64,000 nucleotides of DNA from Diadema setosum (lineage: Eukaryota; Echinodermata; Echinoidea; Diadematoida; Diadematidae): the NCBI GenBank assembly GCA_033980235.1, contig CM067072.1, positions 27,806,192 to 27,870,191 on the forward strand, written 5' to 3'. How positions within the stretch are numbered: the stretch's first letter is position 1; each line of letters starts with the position of its first letter. Made by a program: the position numbers and the translations under genes. Shown one piece after another: positions 46,735 to 59,455 of this stretch. The notes under the pieces are model-generated. The model saw only the letters and a list, made by a program, of their open reading frames with translations, was not told the DNA's origin and did not search any database.

Positions 46735-47684
46735 GGTAAAGTACCATGGTTTTAAAATTGAGATACATTTCTGTTGGATTATAATGGGGCATAATGGAAG
46801 TAAGAGAAGTTGGAATGACTACTTCCAATTGCACACTATATGTTGCAGTGTTTTACACATTTTTTTTTAGAGTGGGCATAGCTCAAATTCAATGATAGAC
46901 ATCAATTCAGCATTCTAAAGAACTCACTATAATTATAAACTCATTGAGATACGTAAAAAATACCAATAATACATGATTCGGCGGGTGCAAGAAGTAGGCA
47001 TGGCCTATTTTAATGGTCAGGTAGTAGTTTTTACTCAAAACTTATGTTTAGAATCCATTCAGCACCCCCAGAAACCCCTAATTAGACATCTCACTTACTA
47101 ACACTGGAAAAAAAAAATGATTTTCCCATTGTTTGACCCCCCACTTTGTTGCCTAGGTTTAACTGCCCCCCCCCCCCCCAGTTTTTTTTCCACACGGATG
47201 TTGGTTCAAACTTATCGAGAATCAAACATTTAATAAGTACTTACAGCAGTCATGGCAGTAATAGGATTATATTTGGTGCAATGGATATAAGAGAAATGGG
47301 AACGATTACTTCCCATCGCACATGAATGTTTTCAGTGCACCATAAAAACCCACTATATCAAGTTAATCAACCCAATGAGATATGTATAAAAATACCAATA
47401 TTTACGTATTTCGGCGGGGGCAAAAAGAAGGCGTGGCCTATTTTACTGTCAAATAGTAGTTTTTTCTCAAAACTAATGGTTGGAATCGATTCAGCACCTC
47501 CAGAAACCCCTAGTTAGACATCTCACACGCCTATATTGGGAAAATGTTTTTTTTTTTCCATATTTGCCTCGCCACCCTCCGGTGCCCAACTTTGATTGGC
47601 TCCCCAGAATTTTCCACAAGGATTTGGGTTGGAACTAATTGAGCGGTGTTAGTAGACACCTTTATGAACTAACTAAACGTGTGG

Positions 47685-47703
47685 GACAGTGCTGCCACTG
47701 AGA

Positions 47704-47742
<39 letters not shown>
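47685..47742. repeat. (GT)n microsatellite
   Basis: Long GT run directly outside the right arm of the palindrome. Confidence 0.95.
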
Positions 47743-47745
<3 letters not shown>

Positions 47746-49244
47746 TGTACGTATCATACACAAACTTTGTGACCGCGAGCTGCGGTGATTGGAGGAGAGA
47801 GGCCAGAAGACGCATGGCTCTTTTGGCTTCTTTTCATGCGCATGCGCACTTTGAGTGTGTGTCCATTCGGCACTGATCGGAAGCTCTCCTGGCTCTGACA
47901 GCCTTTTTGGGTCAGGTGATGTTTTTTATCCCAGCGTGTGTTCGCTGACCCATTGAGCCAGCGCTATCTCATTCGGTGTCACGGCATTTGATACAGAATG
48001 GGGGTAGGCAGCGTGTTGGGTTCGTCTCCGTGCCGCACAAACCACTCGCCACGATTTAAGGCTTTAAGTCGAATATGATTTAGTTAGATTGAATTGAATA
48101 TATTGTGATACTATTTCATTGGGCGTGATTTGACTTCCTATCTGATTTGATTTAATTCGATTTGATTTGAGGTCGGTTCGGATTATTTCTTGTTGATTTT
48201 ATTGATCTTATCGTAATCATCATCACCATCCATAAACCGCAGTTTAAGTGATCGCAAGTACATTGAGTACATTTTTATTTATATAGAAATACGATGTACA
48301 ACTAAGTGATGCACAAGTATTGAGAGCAGCTAAAGCACAAGCATGTCTTCTTGGTGTGTTTGCGAAGTGTTTGATTTACGTACATGTGTGGGCGACGGAT
48401 ATTTTTTTCCATTTTTTTCTTTTTACTATTATTATTACATTACGAAATGTAGTGTTGGCACACTTTTATTGTTAAACTACAACACGTAAAATTGTCAGCC
48501 TTCGTCAGTTCAGAACAACCTTCCGTTATAACATTGTGGATTTTTTTTTCTTCTGTTCAACACAATAAATGATCCGTATTACAAAATAAAGTAAAAGGAT
48601 GTAAAGACTAGAAATTCTAGAGATATATGATATCTCTCTTTCCGTTTCCCTCTCATACTTCAAAGTAGATTTCAAAATTTCACACAAAATCCTATCCAAA
48701 AATCCTACATGCAAGTTTGGAACGTAAAAATAATGAATAATACATTTCCCACGCACACACATACACACACACACACGCACATCGAGACATGAAAACAAAG
48801 TCCTCAAAACGTATTATGGGTTTATTTTTGGTTTTTATTGTTCCATATTCCACATTTCAACAAATACATAAAACATAAACATCACAATACAAAAGCATGG
48901 ATGAATTGTCAAGTACAGCTTATAAGACAATAAAACATGTGAAATATGAGGAATCTACTAGAAGCATTGCTTGTAGGGTGCAGATTCCCAGATGCGGATG
49001 TGAGATTAATTCTTACTTGGTATATGTAATTGAAGGAATGACAATATATGAATTGGAGAAATATAAACGTCGAAAAAGAAAAAGAAAAAACAAAGAAAGC
49101 AGTGTCCGCGGCACAAGACTTCTTGAGAGTTGCGTGATCACCCGAGCGAGGTACAAGTCAGATGCAGTGTTCAATAACAGAGATACCAAATGTGTACAAA
49201 GGAAGTTCAGGAGATAATACAGAAATCACGAGCGAGGCACATGT

Positions 49245-50339
49245 TAAGGCCGTGTCACACCGTCCTTTCCGGGCAAGCTACGCGGGCTTGTGGCGAGGAG
49301 GTAGTTTCCAGCACGGAGAAGATTTTCCACGGGCGAACAAGAATGTTCGCAATTTTCGCACTTGTTTCTTACCTATTAGACGCGTGCTACTTAGCTTCTA
49401 CTTGCGTGCATTCCGTGTGACCTGCGTGAGAGCTTTTAAACCGATCCGTTTTCTGTTACGAGCGACTTATGGGTACTGAGAAGTACCTGTGTTGGAGTTG
49501 CCTGCGAGGTGCTGCCGATAAGGGTCTCCTACTGGTTTTCTGCGTGTACCTCTGCGAGCGAACCCTCACGACTCACTCGGAACAAGTTTTGAGCATGCTG
49601 AAGGCCTTGTCATACCGTACCTGGATAAGTTTTGCGGCTTGACTTGCGGGGAAACAAATTTGCTACCCGGAGCTCTCAGCAGTTGGTCCGCACCTAACAG
49701 TACCTATAGCGAGTATCTCGCCTGTAGTTGCCCGGAGGTGCTCACGCAAGTCCGATTTAACCGCAGCCAAGTTTTGAGCATGACCAAAACTTTTTCCGGG
49801 TGAGTCGCGGGGATGCCCCGAGAGGTCCACGCAGAACGCCAGTAGGAGGCCCTCAGCGGCAGCACTTCGCAGGCAACTCCCACGCAGGTACTTCGCAGTC
49901 CCCGTATGCAGCCAAGATAATGACATTCCGTGGAACTTCTGCCATTCCTTCAGAGGAATTCCTTCACTGAGTTGTCAGCCCCCACGCGACTGGTACAAAG
50001 GTCACACAGTATACCCGCAAGTAGAATTTAAGTAGAACGCGTCCAGCAAGTAAGACACGTGCACTAACTCGCCCAAATCCTTGTTCGCCCTCAGAAATTT
50101 CCGGTATGCTGGAAAATCCCTACACGCAACAAGCCTGCATAACTTGCCTGGAAAGGTGTGACAGGGCCTAAACATGGTTGCGGGTAAAAACATTTGCGTG
50201 CACACCTCCGGGTGACTACGAGTGAGATACGTGCTAGGTACTGTCATGTGCGGCTCATTCCGGGGACCTCCGGGTAGTAAAAATTGTTCTTCATAAGTCG
50301 CACGCAAGGCTTGCCCGGAAAGGTGAGACACGGTCTTTA
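49245..50339. mobile_element. GGCCCTGTCAC TIR element, copy 2
   Basis: Begins AAGGCCGTGTCACACC...CTTTCCGGGCAAGCTACG and ends in the inverse of AGACCGTGTCTCACCTTTCC; an inner end-like sequence lies at about 50145-50170. The interior repeats ACTTGCG-type motifs as in 32069-32888. It interrupts the LINE 3' region. Confidence 0.7.
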
Positions 50340-50802
50340 CATAATCGATAATGACAGTAATGGGAAGTATGAACAGAGAATGTCGAGGAGGATTGAAGAA
50401 TAGCTGTAGATATGAATTCAGAAAAACTTGTTTAAGTTTATGCTTAAATGAATTAAGAGACTGAGATTGGATTTTTTTCTCTACCCAACTCATTCCAAGA
50501 TTTAGGTCCTGTAGCGGTTATTGTTTTTATAAAGCACATACGGTCCGGTCCGTACAGGAGAAAGATGAAAAGAATCTTTTTGTCTAGTAGGGTAAGAATG
50601 AACTTCAGTATTTTTGACAAACATCGAAGAAAACACATCAGGGAGACCACCTGAGTTTAACTGATACATGACCCGATATTAAAATAATATAAATCCTGGA
50701 TCTTAAGTGTTCTACTGGAAAAGAATAAGACATTCCCGTGTTCCGGAAATGTGGCGAAGTTAATTATCCGTATAGCTCTTTTCTGTATCAATAATAAAGA
50801 AT

Positions 50803-51193
50803 TAAAGGGGGTGTACAGTTCTGGTCGAGGTTAGGATTTAGCTTTTAACGTTTTGCGAGATATTCAGAAACCACTCTATGGGATGTCAAAGAGCATGTGG
50901 TCCTAAGGGGTATCAAAAGTTTATTCGATGAAAATCGGTTTTGAAATGGCCGAGATATCCAAAAACAAGGTGAAACAAAGAGATCCTAATAAAGTTGTGG
51001 CATGTCGCCTTTAATTATTAGCACTTTTTTGGATATCTCAGCCATTTGGCAGTCGATTTTCATCAAATAAACCTTGAATTCTTCTTAAAATTGCATGCTC
51101 TTTCATAATTTCATAGGAGGTTTCTCATTATCTCACTTAGGAATGTTCAAAGCATGAATCCGCACCTTGACCAGTACTGTACAGCCCCTTTAA
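50803..51193. mobile_element. TTAA-flanked MITE, copy 3
   Basis: TTAAAGGGGGTGTACAGTTC to the inverse of TTAAAGGGGCTGTACAGTAC. It has the same length and inner landmarks as the copies at 17054 and 22256. TTAA is intact on both sides, inside a LINE. Confidence 0.8.
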
Positions 51194-52618
51194 GTCTAGT
51201 CGTACAGCAGTTTCCCCATGCCAGGATTCCATAACATATATAAGGCAAAAAAGAGCAGAATACAATCAATGCAGAACATGTTTAGGAAAATACAGTTTTA
51301 ACTTATACATAATTATAATACCTACATTTTTTTATAATAATCTACGCAAAGTATCAACATGAACTTTCCATGTCAACTTACAATCAATATAAAGACTAAG
51401 GACTTTTATATATTCCACCTTGTTCAATTCCACGTCGTTTACGACCAACTTGCCCGGTAAAATACTGATAATATTACTAAAAACCATAAATTTTGTCTTG
51501 GTCAAATTCAGTGACAATCTATTAGCCTGAATCCACTTAGATACTGACTTTAATTCAGTATTAATGGTATTCAGTAAAACATGAGGGTTTCGATTTGAAT
51601 AAAAACTCTGGTGTCATCGGCAAAAAGTAGAAAATAGAACAGAGAGGACGAACTGCGAAAATCATTCATATAAAGAATAAACAGTAAAGGACCTAAAAGG
51701 GATCCTTGCGGTACCCCACAAGTTATAGGCTGTGAGCTGGACACATGGCTATTCAAACTAACAAATTGAGTTCTTCCAGTAAGGTAACTTCTAAACCACT
51801 CCAAGGCCTTTCCACGAATCCCATAGTGTTGTAATTTGTATAATAATATTTCATGGTTGATTGTGTCAAAGGCCCTTGAGTAGTCAAGAAAGATACCTAC
51901 AACTTGGCACTTGGCATCGATCGCTTTAATAATTTTCTCTATCATTAGTAAAATAGCATAAATTGTGGAATGCTTTTCACGAAATCCAAATTGATTATCA
52001 TCTATTACATTACAGTCGTTTAAGAATCGGAATACACGTGTGTACACAATCTTTTCAAGTAATTTAGAAAAAAAAACACGATATTGGTCGATAATTTCCC
52101 AGTACATCCTCTTGGCCCTTTTTATATATCGGGATGACTTTAGTGATTTTCATCCTAGTAGGCACTACACCGTCCATTAATGACAAATTAAATATATGGG
52201 CGAGAGGTACAACAATCTCGTGTGCAACATATTTCAGAAGATAATTAGAAATTCCATCATAACTAGTACCTTTTTTTGGCTTTAAGATTATTTAGAATGC
52301 CAACAATTTCGGATTCTAATACAGGCATAAAAAACAAAGATTGATTATTGCGATGATTTAAATACGTAGAAAACGGTATATCCGTTTCCGGAATAGCATC
52401 AGCTAAATTAGACCCAACACTCACAAAATAATAGAATTAAACCGTTCAGAGATTTCATTATCATCTCTAAACTCGATATCATTTAAACAAATCTTATGAA
52501 TATCCGATTTATTTCGTTTCTTCTGAAGAACATTGTTAATAACTTTCCACGTGGATTTAATGTCCTTCTCATGGACAAGAAGCAGCGAAGAAAAATATTT
52601 CTTTTTTGCCTCACGCAG

Positions 52619-52649
52619 AGGTTACTAATGCCTTAGGCATTAGTAACCT
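52619..52649. repeat. 31-nt perfect palindrome at the LINE 5' junction
   Basis: AGGTTACTAATGCCT and its exact inverse around a single T. It lies exactly where LINE sequence gives way to unit C sequence. Confidence 0.75.
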
Positions 52650-52774
52650 AACAATCGCTAATGCAATGCAATTATAGCACCACATATCAGACGGCAACGC
52701 GGGGAAGAAGAAGGCTGTCAAACGGTCGATTGCAGGCTTCAAACAATAATAAACATGCAAATTGTATTATGTGC

Positions 52775-53489
52775 AATATAACTCTTTTGTCAATGTATAT
52801 GCCAGCAGAAACTCAAAACTGATACAGTATATGTACCTTTTTATAGATATGAGGTTTCAAGAAATAGTTTATTTTATCTAGGCTCTATTATTTGGAATAA
52901 TATACCCACTGTTATCCGTAGTAAAACTTCTTTGTCTGCCTCAAAAAGAAAATATAAAAAAGATTCTCACAATTTATTTTGTAACCTCACATAATGAAGT
53001 CCTTTTTGGATTTTTCTCTTTTTTATGTTATATACCGAGGCCCATTTTCTGAGTTTATTACCAGTAAATCTTTGTCAGTACTAATTTTTTTATTCTTTCT
53101 TACTCGATTCTTGCAATGTCAGTGTTGTCTTCCCTCAATGTCTTTAATCTTAATTTTGCCTGCCTATTATTCTCCTTGTTTCCATTCTTGTTCATTTACA
53201 TGCTATTCTTTTTTTTTTTAATGCAAACGTGTAAGATGCAGTCCAACAAGGATTTGACCTTTGTTAGGCCAAGGGCCTTTGTTACTCCCTCACATCCGCT
53301 GCATTTTTGTACTGTCATACTATTCTTTTTCTACTTTTTGGTAACAGTCCTTGTACTATTGTGTTTGGAGATTGTTTTGTGTACAATGTATGTTACCGCG
53401 GTACGTTTTGTTTGAACATAAACTATGTCTATATTTGTGCATTTTGAAGAGATGTGAAATAAACTGAATTGAATTGAATTGAATTGAAT
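52775..53489 (+). mobile_element. LINE 3' end with (GAATT)n tail
   Basis: The last 63 codons of a reverse-transcriptase ORF (VPFYRYEVSRNSLFYLGSII, then WNNIPTVIRS and ASKRKYKKDSHNLF) end at TAA 52992-52994. A 470-bp T-rich 3' UTR ends GATGTGAAATAAACTGAATT and the pentamer tail. Unit sequence resumes with ATGCAGAAGAACC, as at 14265 in unit A. Confidence 0.8.
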
Positions 53490-54118
53490 TATGCAGAAGA
53501 ACCAAAGGGGAGTCTGAAAGGACCAATACTTCAAGTTATTTGAGTACACGTCATGCATGGAGATAAACTATTCCATTTTAAAGCAATACGTTAGATGGAT
53601 GAGCAGAATTCTACAAACATTAAACTTCTGGTTATACAAACAAAAACACAAACAAACAAACAAGAATATAGATGCGCTGCAAATGTAAACCGTGTCATTA
53701 TTGATTTTCAATGGAAGTAAACCAGTACAGAGAAGTTCTTGTTTTACCATGATGTATTGACGTATACACTAATATCATCATGTAAAGCGTGACGCACAGG
53801 ACAATACAATGTTGCCCATATGATTTCGCATAAAGGTAACGCTTTTTAACGTGCTGTGTAACATATGTGTAACATAATAGTATGATCACATGACGAAAAC
53901 ATTTTCTTTTTTAATAAGATACATTCACATTTTACATTTTACATATGATTAAGATACGATTTTTGAAGCCGTTTACATTTTTTGGAGTCCGACCAGGCCG
54001 ATTTGGTTATTCAATCATGGTCATTTATCAAAGATATTTTGACTCAAGTCTGCTAGGAATATCTATAACATCGTATTTCAGTGTAACTTTAGTTCTCTTG
54101 GTGTTGTTCATAATACCT

Positions 54119-54357
54119 TATCAAGTGAAAAACTTATATTATCAAGCAAAAACTAGGTTTATCGAAAAACTCTGTTTATCGAGTGAAAAACTCAGTTTAT
54201 CAAGTGAAAAATTCTGTTTATCGTGATAAACTTAGTTTTTTCACTCGACTATGAGCAGAGTTTCCCTCGAAAAACTGAATTTATCGACTGATAAACAACG
54301 GGGGTTTTTCGGCTATAAACTGAGTTTATCGGTCGAGAAACTCAGTTTATCGGAATT
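54119..54357. mobile_element. GTTTATCGAGTGAAA motif-array block
   Basis: About ten copies of (A)AACTCAGTTTATCGAGTG and its inverse, with little else. Unit A at the matching place (16420) runs straight from CATAATACCTTC into unrelated sequence, so this block was inserted in unit C. Confidence 0.7.
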
Positions 54358-56099
54358 ATTGGACATAAAGCGCACCAAATACACACCACACGTGACCAAA
54401 GACTCAGTACCGTAAACACCGGACCTCCGTTGCAACAAATTGGATGACGTCAGTGGTTTTATACGCCACTTTTTTACTCAAAATTTACCAGAGTGAGAAG
54501 AATTTTTACACTCATCAGAAAGAAAGGAACATTAAATCAATACGAGGATGAAAATACAGAAGACAGAGGGAGAGAGTGAGAGATAGCCAGACAGACAGAC
54601 AGACAGACAGACAGACGCCAGACGGAGGGAGGTATAAATGTCTATATATATTATTATATAAATATTATATTAATATATTAAACGCTCGAATTAGCTATAG
54701 ATTACGAACTGGCTTAGGTGATGGACGCCTAACAAGTCAGGTCGTATCACCTCTGTGATATACATTTTATAATCCGTATCTATAAGTCATCACGGCATGG
54801 TAACGTATACATTAGATTCACATTAAATAGATAAACGAACGGAAGTACCACATCTAGATTACTTTAATATAAAAAACGATAAAAATATTTTTTAAAAATA
54901 TGATTATTTAGATCATCACCATTGGTATTGTCAATCAGTGATACATGAGATGAGTTTTATATGTAGAAAATAAAACACAAACATTTAAGATAGGATTGGT
55001 TACCCATTTCAGGGGGAAGGTATACGCGTCATGACAGTGATTCCCTTAAACCACTTTGGTACCTGCAATGAAAATTACATTTTTAATTCATTTAGTCATT
55101 CATTCATTTTCCATTTCCAGCAGAAACATGGAAATATCTTACGAAAGTTGAATGCATAAGAAGTATAATAAAAGAAATGTATAAGTCTGCAGAATATTGA
55201 AATCGACAATCAAATATTAGTTTTTAAGTGATTTCAGCTGATTTTTCTCGAAAATAATATATCATCTAGAGCACTGATATCGCAAAGCAATTGTTGCAAA
55301 TGACTTTTTCACAAACTTTTTGAATGGTCAATCGTCCACAGAATATTTCACACCTGTGTAGGAATATCCATTTGTACAAATGCACGGCTCACGTGCAGCC
55401 CATTATTGCATGTAAATTTCATTTATATAGTTTTCTATTCACTTAGCTCAAGTTGTTACATTTCATCTCTAACAAATTAAGAATAAAATCAAATATTTGG
55501 GGAAACAAAATATCATGAAATCAGTACAACAGTGTAATGAACATAAAAGCATGTAATAAAGACAAAGTTTTGGTTAACAGAGATACAAATAAATGCTATT
55601 TAGAGAGTTATAAGATTAAACAGCATCAACAACAATGTTGAACGTCAAAACTGACAAGAGAAGAACTTATTGTGTTGTGTAAGAATTTTTTTTTAATTCT
55701 TAAACTTTAAAGTAAAAGGTTTATAATTTACAGATCTTTTTATACTATTATCAAGAGAATTTCAGAATTTCGCTTCAGACGAAGAGAATAAAGACTTTGC
55801 AAGAACCGTCCTAGACAAAGGCAAATGATATTCATGGGATTGACGGATCGGATATGCATGAACAGTTTCGTTTTCTATATTGGAATGAAATACAGAGGGA
55901 GGAGAATGGTCGGTGAGTTTGTACATTAATTGTTATAACTGCAAACGGTACAAATCATGAATTTTCAAAATACTATTTTCATGAAATAAATCATTCGTAT
56001 GACTTCCTCATGATTCATTACAAATGGCACGAAGAGCTTTTTTTCTATAATAATAATATTCTTTCTATTAGTAGAAAATGTGTTTCCCCATGCGAGTAT

Positions 56100-58500
56100 C
56101 CCACGGTAAGAACTTTTTGCATTTTGATGTTGTAAATGGTGCAATTTGATGCATGTTTTTGCGCGTTTTATCGACGAGAAACAGTCCCACTTGTTTAAGG
56201 TAGCAGTATATTTTGATGTAGATTATTATTGAACAATTTGCCTATAAAATGGTACAATTCAAATACACTTCTTGTGTTAATTCTTTTGACTGAATATCAT
56301 GAACGCGACTGAACCCGAGCGAGCGGAGCGAGCGAAGGGGGAGGGGAGGGTGTGGGAGGGGGGTGTCCCCCCTCCCACGGTGAGAACTTTTGGCATTTTG
56401 ATGTTGCAAATGGTGCAATTTGATGCTTTTTTTTTTCGTGTTTAAACGAGTTGAAACAGTCCCACTTGTTTAAGGTTGCAGTATATTTCAGTGTAGATAA
56501 TTATTGAACAATTTGCCTATAAAACGGTATAATTTAAACACATTTCTTAGACTAATTCTTTTCACTGAATAGCATGAACGCGACTGAACCCGAACGAGCG
56601 GAGCGAGCGAGGGGGGAGGGGAGGGTGTGGGAGGGGGGTGTCCCCCCTCCCACGGTAAGAACTTTTTGCATTTTAATGTTGTAAATGGTGCAATTTGATG
56701 CATGTTTTTGCGCGTTTTATCGACGAGAAACAGTCCCACTTGTTTAAGGTAGCAGTATATTTTGATGTAGATTATTATTGAACAATTTGCCTATAAAATG
56801 GTACAATTCAAATACACTTCTTGTGTTAATTCTTTTTGCTGAATATCATGAACGCGACTAAACCCGAGCGAGCGGAGCGAGCGAAGGGGGAGGGGAGGGT
56901 GTGGGAGGGGGGTGTCCCCCCTCCCACGGTTAGAACTTTTTGCATTTTAATGTTGTAAATGGTGCAATTTGATGCATGTTTTTGCGCGTTTTATCGACGA
57001 GAAACAGTCCCACTTGTTTGAGGTAGCAGTATATTTTGATGTATATTATTATTGAACAATTTGCCTATAAAATGGTACAAATTAAATACACTTCTTGTGT
57101 TAATTCTTTTTGCTGAATATCATGAACGCTACTAAACCCGAGCGAGCGGAGCGAGCGAAGGGGGAGGGGAGGGTGTGGGAGGGGGGTGTCCCCCCTCCCA
57201 CGGTAAGAACTTTTTGCATTTTAATGTTGCAAATGGTGCAATTTGATGCATGTTTTTGCGCGTTTTATCGACGAGAAACAGTCCCACTTGTTTAAGGTAG
57301 CAGTATATTTTGATGTATATTATTATTGAACAATTTGCCTATAAAATGGTACAATTCAAATACACTTCTTGTGTTAATTCTTTTGACTGAATATCATGAA
57401 CGCGACTGAACCCGAGCGAGCGGAGCGAGCGAAGGGGGAGGGGAGGGTGTGGGAGGGGGGTGTCCCCCCCTCCCACGGTAAGAACTTTTTGCATTTTAAT
57501 GTTGTAAATGGTGCAATTTGATGCATGTTTTTGCGCGTTTTATCGACGAGAAACAGTCCCACTTGTTTGAGGTAGCAGTATATTTTGATGTAGATTATTA
57601 TTGAACAATTTGCCTATAAAATGGTATAATTTAAACACATTTCTTATACTAATTCTTTTCACTGAATAGCATGAACGCGACTGAACCCGAACGAGCGGAG
57701 CGAGCGAGTGGGGAGGGGAGGGTGTGGGAGGGGGGTGTCCCCCCCCCCCCCCTCCCACGGTAAGAACTTTTTGCATTTTAATGTTGTAAATGGTGCAATT
57801 TGATGCATGTTTTTGCGCGTTTTATCGACGAGAAACAGTCCCACTTGTTTAAGGTAGCAGTATATTTTGATGTAGATTATTATTGAACAATTTGCCTATA
57901 AAATGGTACAATTCAAATACACTTCTTGTGTTAATTCTTTTGACTGAATATCATGAACGCGACTGAACCCGAGCGAGCGGAGCGAGCGAAGGGGGAGGGG
58001 AGGGTGTGGGAGGGGGGTGTCCCCCCTCCCACGGTAAGAACTTTTTGCATTTTAATGTTGTAAATGGTGCAATTTGATGCATGTTTTTGCGCGTTTTATC
58101 GACGAGAAACAGTCCCACTTGTTTGAGGTAGCAGTATATTTTGATGTATATTATTATTGAACAATTTGCCTATAAAATGGTACAAATTAAATACACTTCT
58201 TGTGTTAATTCTTTTCACTGAATATCATGAACGCGACTGAACCCGAGCGAGCGGACCGAGCGAAGGGGGAGGGGAGGGTGTGGGAGGAGGGTGTACCCCC
58301 TCCCACGGTGAGAACTTTTTGCATTTTGATGTTGCAAATGGTGCAATTTGATGCATGTTTTTGCGTGTTTTAACGAGTTGAAAAAGTCCCACTTGTTTAA
58401 GGTTGCAGTATATTTTAGTGTAGATTATCATTGAACAATTTGCCTATAAAATGGTATATCATTTAAATAATCTTCTTGTATTAATTCTTACACTGAATAT
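56100..58500. repeat. Tandem array of eight 274-282-bp units
   Basis: The landmark ATGAACGCGACT begins at 56299, 56574, 56848, 57122 (as ATGAACGCTACT), 57396, 57671, 57953 and 58227, with a ninth partial at 58502. Each unit has CGAGCGAGCGGAGCGAGCG, then GGGGGAGGGGAGGGTGTGGG and a hairpin of GTGGGAGGGGGG with CCCCCCTCCCAC, then an AT-rich part with GAACTTTTTGCATTTT and GAACAATTTGCCTATAAAA. Units differ by few bases. The frames over it are not genes. Confidence 0.95.
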
Positions 58501-59455
58501 CATGAACGCTGTCTGCAGTTGAGCAACCAAACAGAAAAAGCATGCACACGAGGGTGTAAATAGGGGCATATCCCTTCCCATCACACGAAGGTGATTTTGC
58601 GTTTTCTGACCTACGAATTCAGCGATCTGGTGCAAATTTTTGGTGCAATACTTTTTCATCGAAGTGTTAAAATCACGGAAATTAGCTCTTATTCCGAATG
58701 TGCACCATCTGTGTGTATGTATAAAGTCTAGTGAGGTAGAGCTTAGGGGAAGGGAGATTCCCCCTCCCGCTCGCGGAGCTTTTGCGTTTTTAGAATTGAA
58801 ATAAAGCGATCTGGGTATAGCCACAGTCTACTTCTATGCATGGCGGAAGGGGGGGGGGGAGGGGCGGGCGAGCAGGGAGAAGGCGTGGGCGAGTGTTATC
58901 TCCACCCTTCCCTTCCGATGGAGCTTTTGCCTTTTTAAGGTTGAAATTGAGATATCTCGTATACGCATATTTGATGGAATCAACATTTGGGAAATCACAA
59001 AAAAAAAAGAAACTGATGGGGGGGGGGCTGAGGGAGGAAAGGGTCGATTAAAAGGGGAAATTCCCCTTATACATGAGGGAACCTTGAGTTTTCGGAATAT
59101 AAGTGATAAGTCTTGTGCACTCAGAATTATTCATTTTTTTTTTTAAATCTAAAAAGTGTACTAAGCTAGGGAAAGAGGCACAGAGGGGGAGGGTTTGGGA
59201 GGGGGATACCCCCTCCCAAGCACGAGAGATTTTGCATATTTTGAATTGAAAATCAACGATCTGGTGCACACTTTGAGTGAAATATTCAAACAAAAATATT
59301 TTATTTGATGAAAGGTTGCAAAGGAGACCCGCTTCATGTGCATGCATACAGTATACACGCATTTTTTTTTTTCCGCCTCCCAAATCCCCGGTCCAAATCT
59401 TAGGGGGGGGGGGGGGGGGCGACCGCCCCCATCGCCCCCCCCCCCCCCCCGGCTA
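58500..59455. repeat. Diverged continuation of the G-rich array
   Basis: About five shorter, degenerate units that keep the order G-rich block, C-rich block, GAG(C/A)TTTTGCGTTTT, TTGAAA, GCGATCTGGTGCA. It ends in long G and C homopolymers (59403-59450). Confidence 0.7.

Larger units (their letters stand above)
43448..47669. repeat. 4.2-kb inverted duplication (large palindrome)
   Basis: The left arm 43448-45643 and right arm 45924-47669 are inverted copies. Outer landmarks are GTTCATAAAGGTGTCTACTA on the left and its complement at the right edge; blocks with GCACCCCCAGAA and AATAGGCCACGCC pair across the centre. The right arm lacks about 360 bp present in the left arm. The loop has its own inverted pair (45795-45820 with 45893-45918). 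Each arm carries one broken copy of the same gene with its 3' flank, head to head. Confidence 0.85.
48815..52618 (-). mobile_element. Broken LINE (minus), interrupted by two elements
   Basis: Read from 52618 downward: LREAKKKYFSSLLLVHEK, SYDGISNYLLKYVAHEIV, KVIPIYKKGQEDVLGNYRPI, FLDYSRAFDTINHEILLYKL, CGVPQGSLLGPLLFILYMND and LLFADDTRVFIQIE (52107-51571), TKTKFMVFSN and YIDCKLTWKVHV (51517-51332). The C-terminal end is split over two frames at 50650-50350 (DRMCFIKTITATGPKSWNEL, then NSFKHKLKQVFLNSYL). It is a jockey/CR1-type reverse transcriptase with several frameshifts. A TTAA-flanked MITE (50803-51193) and a GGCCCTGTCAC element (49245-50339) are inserted in it. The 3' UTR ends near 48815. 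The frame at 48897-49217 on the plus strand is antisense to this UTR. Confidence 0.82.

Noticed and set aside
48897..49217. 106-codon plus-strand frame with a lysine-rich tract
   Set aside because: It lies antisense in the 3' UTR of a minus-strand LINE and runs into an inserted TIR element.
56110..58430. Repeated short frames with GEGRVWEGGVPPP or its antisense
   Set aside because: They follow the tandem array unit by unit and break at homopolymer length changes; not protein genes.
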